Assembly (NCBI RefSeq): GCF_004193775.1
Contig: NC_041004.1
Coordinates: 6,099,309 to 6,163,308 of the forward strand
Source of the DNA: Glycine soja
Lineage: Eukaryota; Streptophyta; Magnoliopsida; Fabales; Fabaceae
Length of the DNA: 64,000 nucleotides
Reading direction: 5' to 3'
Shown piece after piece: positions 12,571 through 24,115 of this stretch. Position numbers and translations under genes: made by a program. Position 1 is the first letter of the stretch, and each line of letters opens with the position of its first letter. The notes beneath the pieces are model-generated. The model did no database searches. It was not told where the DNA came from and saw only the letters and a program-made list of their open reading frames with translations.

Positions 12571-12655
12571 AAAAAAAAATTTTGACGTACGTACGGATCA
12601 ACAATCCGTATGGCCACACGGATTGTTGATCCGTATGTACGTCAAATTTTTTTTT
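12571..12655. repeat. Long hairpin with ATCCGTAT core inside the MULE
   Basis: Two arms of about 38-40 bp are nearly perfect reverse complements around a centre at about 12613. The left arm reads '…gacgtacgtacggatcaaca…' and the right arm returns '…tgttgatccgtatgtacgtc…'. Mismatches are few. A transcript would form a strong stem. Related, weaker palindromes occur at 13650-13790, 24390-24440 and 45350-45440. Confidence 0.8.
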
Positions 12656-13649
12656 GAGATACCGACCATTTTTTTGTGATACGGATTAGAATTTTTTTAA
12701 TAGAAAAACCATAAATAACAAAAATTTTGCAATGATAAAACAAATCATTTCAAAATATATTTTAATTCAATTGTTGCTTAAATTTAGTTATTAATTTTAA
12801 TTTAGTAATTGGTTAAATTTAGCAATGATAAAAAAATTTAATTGAGTCATTAATTAAAAATAATTTATTTCAAAAACATTACCAATTTTTTTCAAAAACA
12901 ATGGGAAAATATTAGGCATGACAAAACAACTATTATGTATAAGAACATGGTTGCAACAAATTTAGAATCAGCACATGTTAAAACAATTATTATAAAACAA
13001 CTATTATATAAATAAATTGTTCATTAGTAATTAAAATGTTCATAATAATTAACATGTTCATAGTAATTAAAATGTTCAAAATCCTAAAATGTTCATAAAC
13101 ATGACCAATAAAGCACACGGTTAACGACGAGATCAATGAATTCAAAAACTATTTCCATGTCAGCGGTCAAGGACAAGGTTTCGTAGAAATGTTAACATCG
13201 AGCTCCAATTTTAAGTGTCTTCCTCCAATGATTAAACACAAGTCGGCATTCTGCAACGTCCTCCAAGTGCAAATGAGTACAACCTTTGTCTTTAAGAAAA
13301 TAATACATGTTGCTTGAAACGTCTTGATATTAAGAATAGTGTTATGTTAGCGATTTATGTTATGAAATTTAAAACTTGAAAAATAAAGAAATGTTGACAA
13401 CTAAATTAGAAAGTTACTTACCAGACTGCTACAGGTAACTTTCTACTGAGTGAGATAAACCTTGAAGGTGACAGAATTTGACACTTGATGGTATAAAGAG
13501 TGTTATCTTAGGAATGATCTGGGCATACAACTAGTCTTGAATATGGTAAGAAAAAAATGCACTCTTACCATAATGAGTTAAGGTGACAAAATTCGTTTTT
13601 CCTACTTTTTTTCTAATAAAAATCAATTTCTTTTTTAAAAAAAAAAACC

Positions 13650-13790
13650 CATACGGATTGATAATCTGTATGAGACATATCAATCTATATGGGTTTTCAG
13701 AAACATAAAAAAATCATTTTTTTAAAAAAAAATCCATACGAATTGGCAATCCGTATAAGCCATACAGATTGTTGATCCGTGCAAGTTTTT
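13650..13790. repeat. Second ATCCGTAT palindromic region in the MULE
   Basis: Several inverted copies of 'catacggattg…caatccgtatg' type, some with point changes (ctgtatg, ctatatg), are packed into 140 bp. They can pair with each other in more than one way. Confidence 0.6.
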
Positions 13791-14277
13791 TACAGAAATA
13801 ACCATGGAGCAGCAGAAGCATGGCAGGGGCGGGGGAGAAATATAACAAACAAGTAGCACCAATGCAAATCAAAACACTAAACAATACACAATATCTAATT
13901 GCAAGGAAGAACAAGCACCATAGGAGGAAGAAGATTTACTAACCTCAAAGACGATGACGCAACAGGAAGAAGACTGGAGAAGAAGAGGCCACAATCACCA
14001 CAAGAAGAAGACGCAACAGCGAGGAAGAAGAAGAGACCGCAACCAACCGACAGTGTGGAGGTAGAAGAAGAGGCTATAGGGAGAAGAAGTAGTGCGGAAG
14101 AAGAAGAAAAGGCATTGTGCAGCGAGGAAGAAGAAGCGATTTTTCAGATAATGAACAGTGACTCATACGGACGAGTCAGTGTGTCACTTCTATATGAAAG
14201 GATGAAGTACATTTTTGTCCTTTCACCCACGTTACTGGATGTTCCAACAAAAATGTTGAGTGTCTCAACCATCACCC

Positions 14278-14714
14278 TTTTATCTATTTAGTGTGCCCAA
14301 GCCACAAATCCCATGGCTTCACAAAAGACATTAATTTATTTAGCAACTTTTATTATTATTATTTTTTACAGCTAAATTCGGTTCAAGAAGTTAATAACTT
14401 GAAATCATAACAATACATCAAATCAAATGCATGAAGTTGACAAGACTCAAAAGCGGTCCCAGAAAACATACGATTGTAATAATTAATTAAATAGGAAAGG
14501 GACACGACACATACCACCCCTAGAATTTTCAAGCAACTAGTCTTCCACGTAGATTCCGCTTTAAAGAACCATCCAACCAAGGACGGTTCTACAGTGTTAC
14601 TGTCATATTTAGCAGAGCTAGTTAAATCCGATCTCTTCATATCAGTTAACCTTTTCAAGAACCAATCCAGTTTATTCTAACCAATTCCTATCCTTTGTCT
14701 TTCTTCTTCAGATC
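14278..14714 (+). promoter_or_regulatory. CNL1 proximal upstream region
   Basis: These 437 bp are closely related to the 396 bp before the CNL2 start (48957-49356), including the last 50 bases with 'accaattcctatc' and 'tttcttcttc' before the ATG. Such retention is expected of the proximal promoter and 5' leader. I did not identify a convincing TATA box. The right MULE target-site copy is 14278-14286. Confidence 0.5.
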
Positions 14715-17700
14715 ATGGCTGAGGCAGTTGGTGGTGCGTTTCTCTCTGCTTTCCTTGATGTCGTGTTCGACAAGCTTGCTACCGATGAGGTTGTTGACTT
14801 CATCCGTGGAAAGAAGGTTGACCTCAATTTGCTTGAGAACTTGAAGAGCACTCTGAGAGTGGTTGGAGCTGTGCTTGATGATGCTGAGAAGAAACAAACC
14901 AAACTCTCCAGTGTCAACCAGTGGCTCATTCAGCTCAAGGATGTTCTCTACGAGGCCGATGACATGCTGGATGAAATTTCAACCAAAGCTGCAACTCAAA
15001 AGAAGGTAAGTAAAGTGTTTTCTCGATTTACTGATAGGAAAATGGCCAGTAAGTTGGAAAAAGTAGTTGGCAATTTGGATAAAGTTTTAAGAGGCATGGA
15101 GGGTCTTCCTTTGCAAGTGATGGCAGGGGAGAGCAACGAGCCATGGAATGCCCAGCCAACAACATCTCTGGAAGATGGATATGATATGTATGGTAGGGAT
15201 ACAGACAAGGAGGCCATAATGGAGTTGGTAAAGGATAGCAGTGATGGCGTACAAGTGTCTGTTATCGCTATTGTAGGCATGGGTGGGGTTGGAAAAACCA
15301 CTCTAGCCCGATCTGTGTTCAACGATGGCAATTTGAAGCAAATGTTTGATTTAAATGCATGGGTTTGTGTTTCTGATCAATTTGATATTGTGAAGGTCAC
15401 AAAAACTATGATAGAGCAAATTACGCAAAAGTCTTGTAAATTGGATGATCTAAACTTACTTCAACTTGAATTGATGGACAAGCTAAAAGATAAAAAATTC
15501 TTAATTGTCTTGGATGATGTATGGATCGAGGATTATGATAATTGGAGTAATCTTATAAAACCATTTCTAAATGGGACAAGGGGAAGTAAAATTCTCTTGA
15601 CAACTCGCAATGAAAATGTAGCGAATGTAGTACCTTACCATATTGTTCAAGTTTATCCTCTAAATAAATTGTCAAATGAAGATTGTTGGCTAGTGTTTGC
15701 AAACCACGCATTTCCTCCGTCAGAATCAAGTGGCGAGGATAAAAGAGCTTTAGAAAAAATTGGAAGGGAGATTATTAAAAAGTGTAATGGATTGCCTTTA
15801 GCAGCACGGTCACTCGGGGGTATGCTGAGAAGAAAACATGCTATTAGGGATTGGAATAATATACTTGAAAGTGACATTTGGGAACTTCCTGAAAGTCATC
15901 GTAAAATTATTCCAGCTTTGAGAATCAGTTATCATTATCTCCCTCCACGTCTGAAACGATGCTTTGTTTATTGTTCATTATACCCCAAAGATTATGAATT
16001 TCAAAAAAATGAATTGATCTTGTTGTGGATGGCTGAAGATCTTTTGAAGTTTCCAAACAAAGGAAAGGCGTTAAAAGTTGGTTACGAGTATTTTGATGAT
16101 TTAGTTTCGAGATCATTTTTTCAACGTTCAAGTAATCAAACTTGGGGCAATTATTTTGTAATGCATGACCTCGTGCATGATCTAGCATTATCCCTTGGTG
16201 GAGAATTCTATTTCAGATCAGAAGAACTTGGAAAAGAAACCAAGATTGGTATGAAGACTCGTCATTTGTCAGTTACAAAGTTCAGTGATCCAATCTCAGA
16301 CATTGAAGTTTTTGACAAACTACAATTTTTGAGAACTTTCTTGGCAATTGATTTTAAAGATTCTCCGTTCAACAAGGAAAAGGCACCAGGTATTGTAGTG
16401 TCGAAGCTTAAGGGCTTGAGAGTCTTATCATTTTGTGACTTTGCAAGTCTGGATGTTTTGCCTGATTCAATAGGTAAATTGATCCATTTGCGTTATTTAA
16501 ATCTGTCTTCTACAAGAATAAAAACACTGCCGGAGTCATTGTGTAATTTGTACAATCTACAAACTCTGGTGTTGTCTCATTGTGGAGTGTTGACCAGGTT
16601 GCCTACTGACATGCAAAATCTTGTCAACTTGTGTCATCTTCATATTAATGGTACTCATATACAAGAGATGCCTAGAGGCATGGGAATGTTCAGTCATTTG
16701 CAACATTTGGATTTCTTTATTGTGGGTAAGCACAAAGAGAACGGAATCAAAGAACTGGGGACACTTTCAAATCTTCATGGTTCACTTTCTATTAGTAATT
16801 TGGAGAATGTAACCAGAAGCAATGAAGCATTGGAGGCTAGGATGATGGATAAGAAGAACATTAATGATTTATCGTTGGAATGGTGGTCTAATGGCACCGA
16901 CTTCCAAATTGAATTTCATGTACTGTGCAAATTAAAACCTCACCAAGGCCTGGAATCTCTAACAATATGGGGTTATAATGGAACCATACTTCCAGATTGG
17001 GTGGGAAATTTTTCCTACCACAAGATGACAACTCTATGTTTAAGTTATTGTGAAAACTGTTGTGTGCTTCCTTCACTTGGGCAACTACCGTCTCTTAAGA
17101 AGCTCTATATTTCAAGATTGAATTCAGTGAAGAAGGTTGATGCAGGGTTTTACAAAATTGAAGATTGTCCTTCTGTGACACCCTTTTCCTCCCTTGAATA
17201 TCTAGAGATTAGTTTCATGTGTTGCTGGGAGTTGTGGAGTTTCCCTGAGTCAGACGCCTTTCCTCTACTCAAGTCTCTTACAATAGCGTATTGCCCCAAA
17301 CTAAGGGGAGATTTGCCAAATCACCTTCCTGCTCTGGAAACACTTGAGATTAGAAATTGCGAGCTTCTTGTCTCTTCTCTCCCAAGGGCTCCCATCCTTA
17401 AGAGATTAGAGATATGTAAAAGCAATAATGTATCGTTGCATGTGTTTCCACTTTTGTTGGAATCGATAGAAGTAGAAGGAAGCCCAATGGTGGAGTCCAT
17501 GATCGAGGCCATCACCATCATCGAGCCAACTTGCCTCCAACATTTAAAATTGCGTGATTATTCGTCAGCCATATCTTTTCCGGGTGGTCGTCTACCTGCA
17601 TCTCTGAAGGCTCTGCATATCAGAAATCTTAAAAATCTGGAATTCCCGACACAACACAAACATGAGTTACTGGAAACACTGTTACTATATAATAGTTGTG

Positions 17701-18183
17701 ATTCTCTCATGTCCCTTCCATTGGTTACCTTTCCAAATCTTAAAAAGCTCCGAATTGAAAACTGCAAAAGTATGGAATCTCTTTTTGGTTTCAGGGTCAG
17801 AGTCATTTAAGAGTCTGAATTATTTTGAAATTTACAAATGCCCCAATTTTGTATCATTGTCGGGAGAAGGATTGCATACACCAAACTTGAGTTTTCTCGA
17901 AGTTATGGGCTGTGACAAGTTGAAGTTGTTGCCTGATGAGATGATTACTCTTCTCCCAAAGTTAGAATATCTTGGCATATCCAACTGCCCAGAAATTGAG
18001 TCGTTTCCAGAAGGGGGTATGCCACCTAACCTGAGAACAGTTTCGATTAAGAATTGTGAGAAACTACTGAGCGGCCTAGCATGGCCATCCATGGGCATGC
18101 TTACCCATCTCTATGTTGGGGGTCCATGTGATGGCATCAAGTCCTTCCCTAAGGAGGGTTTGCTGCCTCCCTCCATGAACTGA
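14715..18183 (+). pseudogene. CNL1: CC-NB-LRR disease-resistance gene, frameshifted and 3'-truncated
   Basis: This is an intronless coiled-coil NB-ARC LRR immune receptor, closely related to CNL2 and, from memory, to soybean Rps1-k. Visible features are an Rx-type N-terminus with KDVLYEADDMLDE (residues 75-87), P-loop GMGGVGKTT (188-196), kinase-2 FLIVLDDVW (262-270), GSKILLTTR, GLPLA (from 359), CFVYCSLYPKDYEF and MHD in VMHDLVHDLA (from about 483). LRRs follow from about residue 530. The first frame stops at 17810 after 1031 codons. A run of five T at 17782-17786, against four in CNL2, shifts the frame. The other frame continues the LRRs (VSGSESFKSL…) to 18183. There the sequence leaves the CNL2 alignment after LLPPS and stops, so the last 88 residues found in CNL2 are absent. 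If translated, it would lack the C-terminal LRRs. Confidence 0.9.
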
Positions 18184-20606
18184 TTCTGACATGTAAATTG
18201 ATGTACTATATATGTTACTGAATCTACAGGGAATAAAAGCATTATTAAAGGCAACATATATGAGAATGTTTCTTATGATCCTCTAGCTTCAAAGAAGAAA
18301 TAATAATACTGGTATTAATTGTGCAACATCAGTTACTACCTCAATACAACGATTACCCTGAAGAAATGTTATTAATCAATGCCATTGTATTTGAACTTTC
18401 TCAATATATCAGCATTCATGGTGGTTGTTTCTTCTTATTACATTCTCTGTCAATGTTCAAAGTGTAATTGGGTGTTCTTTGTTTTTCAGGGATTGAACAT
18501 TGGCTGCGGAGATGAATTCAACTTTGAACAAGATCTAAATGGAACTTCTGATTTAATTGACATGATACTGATGCTTTCTAAACACCTGAATTATTAACTG
18601 AAAAGCTTTTCATTGCATACAATGGAGAGGATGAAAAGCCATATCAGGAAAACTACATAGGACAATCTCAGATCTTTCGATAAGGCATGCAGTCTTCCTA
18701 GGTATACTGGCGGATTATTGAAACTGTTGCATATCCTTTAACTGCATTTCAAATTCTCTGCTAGAACGTATCTGAGGTTTTGCTTTTTCCATTATTATTC
18801 TGTTGTAGGAAATTGTAATATACTGCTCCCTAGGCAGGTCATCACTTTTATGTTTGGTGCAAAGATGGATATATATAGGTGGGGCACTTCTGAAAGGTTT
18901 ATCCCAATAAGTACAGGTTGAATTTCCCATGCTGCTTGAATCTATGAATTTTTGCAAGTTTGGTCAGTAATCAAAAGTGAATTCTGTTACATACTACTGA
19001 TTTGCAATTACACCAGTGCACTGAATGGGAAAGAACTGGAAGAAAGGAAATCTTTAATTCAAAGCTTTTGATGCAAAACATAAGAGGGGAGGTGGTGGTT
19101 TCATCAGTGTGGTGGAAGGTTACTATGATGTTCTCAGAGATCAAACATTCAGAACAGAAGTTTGAGCACCTTAGCGGTACATGCTTTCATTGTATGAAAT
19201 GAGTTCTGGCAAGAGATTTTGAAATCAAAAGAACTTGAAAGTTTGAAGGAAGAATGACGTCTGATGGGTAAGGTCATTGATCTTTACCACTTTAAAGGAA
19301 ATACTAAAGTATATATATTTATGTAAGTCAAATAAATTTCAGAAGTGAAAGTCAACTACAATAGTCTGGTTCAGTTTAATAATGACCATGATTTTTTTTT
19401 TCTTTTTACACTATTCAAATGCCATAACCTTCTTATATTTCCTTCTTTTTTTTTTTTCCTTCTCAGGATGCAAAACTTCTAACCAGCTGAACATTTCAAC
19501 ATTGTACATTTTTATGGTAGCAAAATAGTAAGCATCAAGCAATTTTCTGATTGATGATTTGGCAAACATCCGTATTTATCACTTTTCTTAAAACAGTTTA
19601 AAAATTACTATATATTTTGTTTATATTTGCAGGATGGAGACTGAATCTCATATATATGGAATGTGTCCATCCTACTTCAATTGAGAAATACATTAATGCA
19701 CTGATGCTTTAACACATTCTCTTCATGGTTGAATACAATCAGACTTCTGCAATGAAAAAAATACATCTCTGCATATTCTGTCTTTCTCCCAAATATTTCT
19801 ATCAAAAACTTCTCTTGCCATTTTCTCCTTGCCGTCACCGAATTTTGTATTTAGTGGCACTTAATTTCGCTATGGTCATTTGTTTCGAAATTTGGGGGTG
19901 AATTTCATCATTTATTCTTTAGAATGACATTATCAAATTAATTTAAATAATTTAATTTAATATTTAAAATAATCTAATATTAAATTGATTTATTTTAAAA
20001 AAAATTGAAATTAAATTGAATCTTTTAGAAATTGAAAATTAAATTAAACTTTTTGGTCATCAAATTAATTATTTTAAATGATTTAGGGAAGAAATTAATA
20101 ATTAAGTTATTTTTATTTTTAAAAAGTGTTCATTTAATAATGTGCTTGTAATTTTTTATTGGTTGTCAATAACAAATTTTAGACCATTAGATTTAACTAA
20201 ATTCAATGGCTGTGATTCCTGCTGGGTAGTGTCTATCTCAATTAATTACTTTGGTACAGTTTAGATCCTCGTTAGACAATTTTATTTAATATTTAATTGA
20301 ATTTGTGATTGAATCTATAAGGGTGACATTCACTATTCATTTTCATATTTTTTTTAAGAATATTTTACTTTTTCTCCTAATAAAGAAGAAGAATATTTTA
20401 CTTTCTAATTAAATATATAAACTATGGATGATAATTTTTATTTTTTAATTAAGGGATTTAAATCATTCTCGGATAGTCACCACTTTTGAAAAAAAAATCT
20501 TTATAAATTATACAACATTGTATTTTAACTATATTTAAAAACTTATCTCACTAATCCCAAAGAGACTTTTCCTGCCTCTTGAATTGAAGCCACATTCATT
20601 CTTCCT

Positions 20607-20610
<4 letters not shown>

Positions 20611-20692
<82 letters not shown>
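20611..20692. repeat. (TA)n microsatellite, 41 units
   Basis: An uninterrupted TA tract directly after 'cttcctaaat'. The same site has about 29 units in copy R3 (59643-59700) and no long tract in copy R2. Confidence 0.95.
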
Positions 20693-20693
<1 letters not shown>

Positions 20694-21490
20694 CTTATCG
20701 CCCCATTAACTACTGGCATGTTTGGTTTCCCGTTTCTTCAAAATTGATTCACGAGAATGAGCAACTAATTATGCATTTTAAATTATGGACATGTAGAGAG
20801 AAGTTTGGATCCACGTTTTTTAATCTTTTCCAAACACCCACTACATATGAAATCCAATTTCAGAATCTGCATCCCATTTTTGTTGCTTGTGTATTTTATT
20901 TGTTCCTTCGCCTGGACCAGTAAAAATAACCAATAGTATCTAATGCTATTATCTATATTTACTAGATACGAGTATTCCCAAAGCCCCAAATAATTTCATA
21001 TGAAATTTAAAAATTATAACTCAGTCTAAATTGAATAAATTTTAAAACTTTTTATAAATTCATATAAATATATTACTTTCTTTTAACCTATAATTTTGTT
21101 TGTTTATGATTTTTGTGATGTCCAAATTTTCTAGTGCAAAAATATTTACATAATTTTATAGACGTTTGTTTTTTTTTTTTTTTTGAAATAGACGTTGTCA
21201 TGTGATAACACTAACTATAGTATTTACTTGACAATGCCGGACGGAGCCATATAAGTATTTATTTAATTAATAAAAGGGGGAAATAATAGATATAAATATT
21301 ATAAGAATTAAAAGTAAAAGTAAAACCTGATATATTTGTATGAAGGAAGAAGGTATTTAAGCTAGTGTTAGATAATTAAGCATGGCCTAAGGGTAATCAC
21401 TATTTGACTTGGAACAGACAAGTTTCAATCATTTAGAGAAAAATTAATGTTCCTATCAGCTTACTCTTGCATAGAGAATTCGGAAGAACA

Positions 21491-21491
21491 T

Positions 21492-21583
<92 letters not shown>
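21491..21583. repeat. Compound (AC)n(AT)n microsatellite
   Basis: About ten AC units run into about 35 AT units. The same site holds a shorter TA tract in copy R2 (35166-35198) and only a few units in copy R3 (about 60508-60516). Confidence 0.95.
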
Positions 21584-21588
<5 letters not shown>

Positions 21589-22637
21589 GACATATATTAA
21601 GCGAAGCTTATTTTCATTTGTATAAAGAAAATAATCATTAATTAAATTTAAATGGTTAAGATTGGCATCCCCTAAATTTTTCATTAATAAGTTAATTTAA
21701 ATATCACTATAATTTATTTTCATGAAACTCGCAAAGAATACTGAAATTAGACAATTTTTCCTTGTAGACTTTTTCTCTTAAAACAAGGCCAGTAATATAG
21801 ATAAAATTATTAGAATTTTCAAAAAATGAATATAATTAAAAAATGTAATGTAACATTGAAGTTATACATATTATTATCATCTTGCTTTTGATATTTCAAA
21901 TTTTTGTTAATTGTTCAAAAAGTTGAACACAATGCCTTAATCCTGAATTAATACTCAATCAATCCTCTCTACTTTTTCAACTTCTTCAAGTTTACTTCTT
22001 CTCCCATGTTGTTTCCAAAACATAACAATTTTTATTTTTTTGTTGAAACATAATTCAGCAGAGTCTCGTTACAAATGTGACATTGACACACGAATATTAT
22101 TTCCCTCCCAACGTAATACAATTCACAACTCCTCTTTTGTTTTGTGCTCCATTTTTTGGAGCTAATAATGCATTCTAATAATCGATATCACCATGAAATT
22201 ATTAAGGTGGACAATCCGTGTCGCATTGATGTCCCTACGTGCAGTACAATATTACACACGATGCCTCAAACCATCATAAAAAAGATGCCTATGAAAGCCT
22301 CTTCTTTATGACCACAAAATAATGACAACGCAAAAGAAGAAAAAGAAAGGATCAGGAATTTCCACTTTTTCCCCCAATGAAGTGCATCACAAGTTTAGAT
22401 ATTTTATTATGTTTGGATGTACAAATTATTTAGAGTCGGACTAAAATGCCAATTGATATGATTTTAGATAAATGTTTTTTAATCAAATTGATTATGTGTT
22501 TAGAATTGATTTTCAACTTAATTTATCTTTGATCATGTAAATGTTTTTAATTGATTCCTTAAGTTTCTTAAGACTATAGTAAGTTGTAATTTCTTGTATT
22601 TTCAAGACGCTAAAAACTAATTCCAAGATCTAGTTTT

Positions 22638-23936
22638 TTAGTTTAGGGATAGGAATCCACCCATTTATTTACTTTTAATTTTTTACTCCCTGTGCATCGT
22701 ATTTTCTAGTTAATTTACTTTTCTTTCCAAGTTAACTTTTACTGGATTACAAGTGTACACTTTTGTTTTCAGTTTGTTTTTGTTGATTGTATTTACTTCT
22801 CTTCATGTTCAATTTTGTCTCCTTTCATCAATTATTTTTAATTGAAAATATTTAAATGGGAATTATTTTATAAATTATATATTTAGTATTGATTTTATTA
22901 GTTCCTGATTTATTTGTTTATTATTGATTTTATGTATGAAAAACAAAAATTATGTATGAAATATTTATGTTAGTTATTAGTAAGATTAGATAACATTTTA
23001 AATTAGATTAGATTTGAAAAACAAACATTAAATTATATTGCTAGGACAAAAAATGTGACAATCCGTTTAATTAGTGTTTTGGTCATATGGATATCCGTAT
23101 GGTATTTTTTATGGTATTTTTTTAATTTTTTTAAAATAGTGTTATGTTTGTTAAAAAAAATTGTAGTTATTCTTTTAAACTTTTTATTTTATTTTTTGTG
23201 ATTTTGTTAAAAAAATTAGTGTAGTTATTTTTTAGTGTATGAATCATACAGATGAGTATGTTTTTTTTTTTGTTTTTTTAATTGAAAATAATATAGTGTA
23301 GACACCTTGCGGACCTTATGGATTGCTGACCAAAATTTCAAATATATTTCAGAACTGATGAAGCAAGAAGTAGGACATTCAACTCTGCTCCACTACCATC
23401 ACGGTTAAGCACCCTTAACGAGGAACTAGAAATGGTTCTTGCAACTCGGCCAAATAAAAATGTTTACCTTTCATATTGATACGTTTATTCACACATGTGA
23501 CATGTCTATAGTTAGTTAGCTTTGACAATTGCTAAGAATGATTTCTTTCAAATATATGTCGAGAAATAGATTAACAATTCTACCAACGGCTAAGAATGAA
23601 TTGGCGTTCATCATGACTGTTAATTGACTACTAAGAGTGTATTCTTTCTCACCATATTCAAGAACAATAGCCTACCAAAATCATTTTCGATGACACTCAT
23701 TATATCATCAAGTGCCAAATTCTGTCATTTCCAATGTGTAGCTCACTTCACACAAAGTTACCTACAACTTTCCAATTTAGTTGTCAACAATTTTTTATCT
23801 TCCAAGTTTTAAATTTCATAAATTGCTGACATAACATTATTCTTAATATCAGGACGTTCTAAGCACCATGTATTATTTTCTTAAAGACAAAGATTGAACT
23901 CATTTGCATTTGGAGGACATTGCAGAATATCCTTGA
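22638..23936 (+). repeat. Inverted-repeat arm 1
   Basis: Bases 22638-23627 are the reverse complement, with moderate divergence, of about 30387-31363. Bases 23628-23936 correspond to the reverse complement of about 29590-29936, which is MULE-family interior. Shared landmarks are 'ggataggaatccacccattt' at 22645, 'acaagtgtacacttttgttt' near 22748 and 'cacatgtgacatgtctatag' near 23492. No gene is supported. A short frame at 23624-23812 vaguely suggests a DNA-binding fold, but this is too weak to call. Confidence 0.8.
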
Positions 23937-24115
23937 AAGTTGGCATGGAAATTGTCTTCGAATTCCTTTAAAATATAACTAGTAATAATTATTTAATTAA
24001 ATAAAACACTAAAATTAATAAGTAATAACACTAATCTATCTATATATTATATGTAAAACGGTCTTACCCATCAGAATGTTGCCTATTATTTATAGCATCA
24101 TTACAATTTATTTTA
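23937..24115 (-). repeat. Fragment of CNL upstream block H (B1)
   Basis: Reverse-strand copy of the segment at 48660-48830, with 'gtaaaacggtcttacccatc' in plus orientation at 24053. It ends where a MULE terminal sequence begins (24116). Confidence 0.75.

Larger units (their letters stand above)
12295..14277. mobile_element. Non-autonomous MULE inserted upstream of CNL1
   Basis: Boundaries are set by comparison with the uninterrupted paralogous site at 48957-48965. The element is 1983 bp and flanked by a 9-bp duplication, the hallmark of Mutator-like elements. Its ends are imperfect inverted repeats of about 45 bp. The left end starts GGGAATTGTTTGGGGCACCC; read inward on the other strand, the right end starts GGGTGATGGTTGAGACACTC. 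Both then reach 'CAACATTTTTG(C/T)TGG'. No transposase is encoded. The interior holds ATCCGTAT hairpins and a segment (13110-13590) shared with other copies of the family at 24-30 kb. The right third is a purine-rich GAAGAAG tract. The right end lies 437 bp before the CNL1 start codon. Confidence 0.85.
18184..22637 (+). repeat. CNL downstream repeat, copy R1
   Basis: Noncoding DNA, homologous over about 4 kb to 57376-61648 (+) and to 34356-38556 plus 45043-45245 (-). Its first part is also homologous to 53100-54200, behind CNL2. Landmarks are 'gaacaagatctaaatggaac' at 18524, 'aaagaactggaagaaaggaa' at 19030, 'tcatttgtttcgaaatttggg' near 19878 and 'tgcatcacaagtttagatat' near 22382. Near 18480-18490, TTTTTCAG precedes an exon-like block with FNFEQDLNGTSDLID. 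I do not recognise its protein family. Confidence 0.8.

Noticed and set aside
13899..14291. 130-codon plus-strand frame rich in Glu, Lys and Arg
   Set aside because: It lies in a GAAGAAG-type purine tract of the MULE, runs through the element's right end and into host DNA, and has no domain. It is a low-complexity artefact.
21447..21641. Open frame of Tyr-Ile and Thr-His repeats
   Set aside because: It is a translation of the AC/AT microsatellite.
23624..23812. Short frame with FKNNSLPKSFSMTLI, briefly thought to be a B3-type DNA-binding remnant
   Set aside because: The similarity is too weak by eye, the frame is broken in the related copies, and I cannot confirm it without a profile search.
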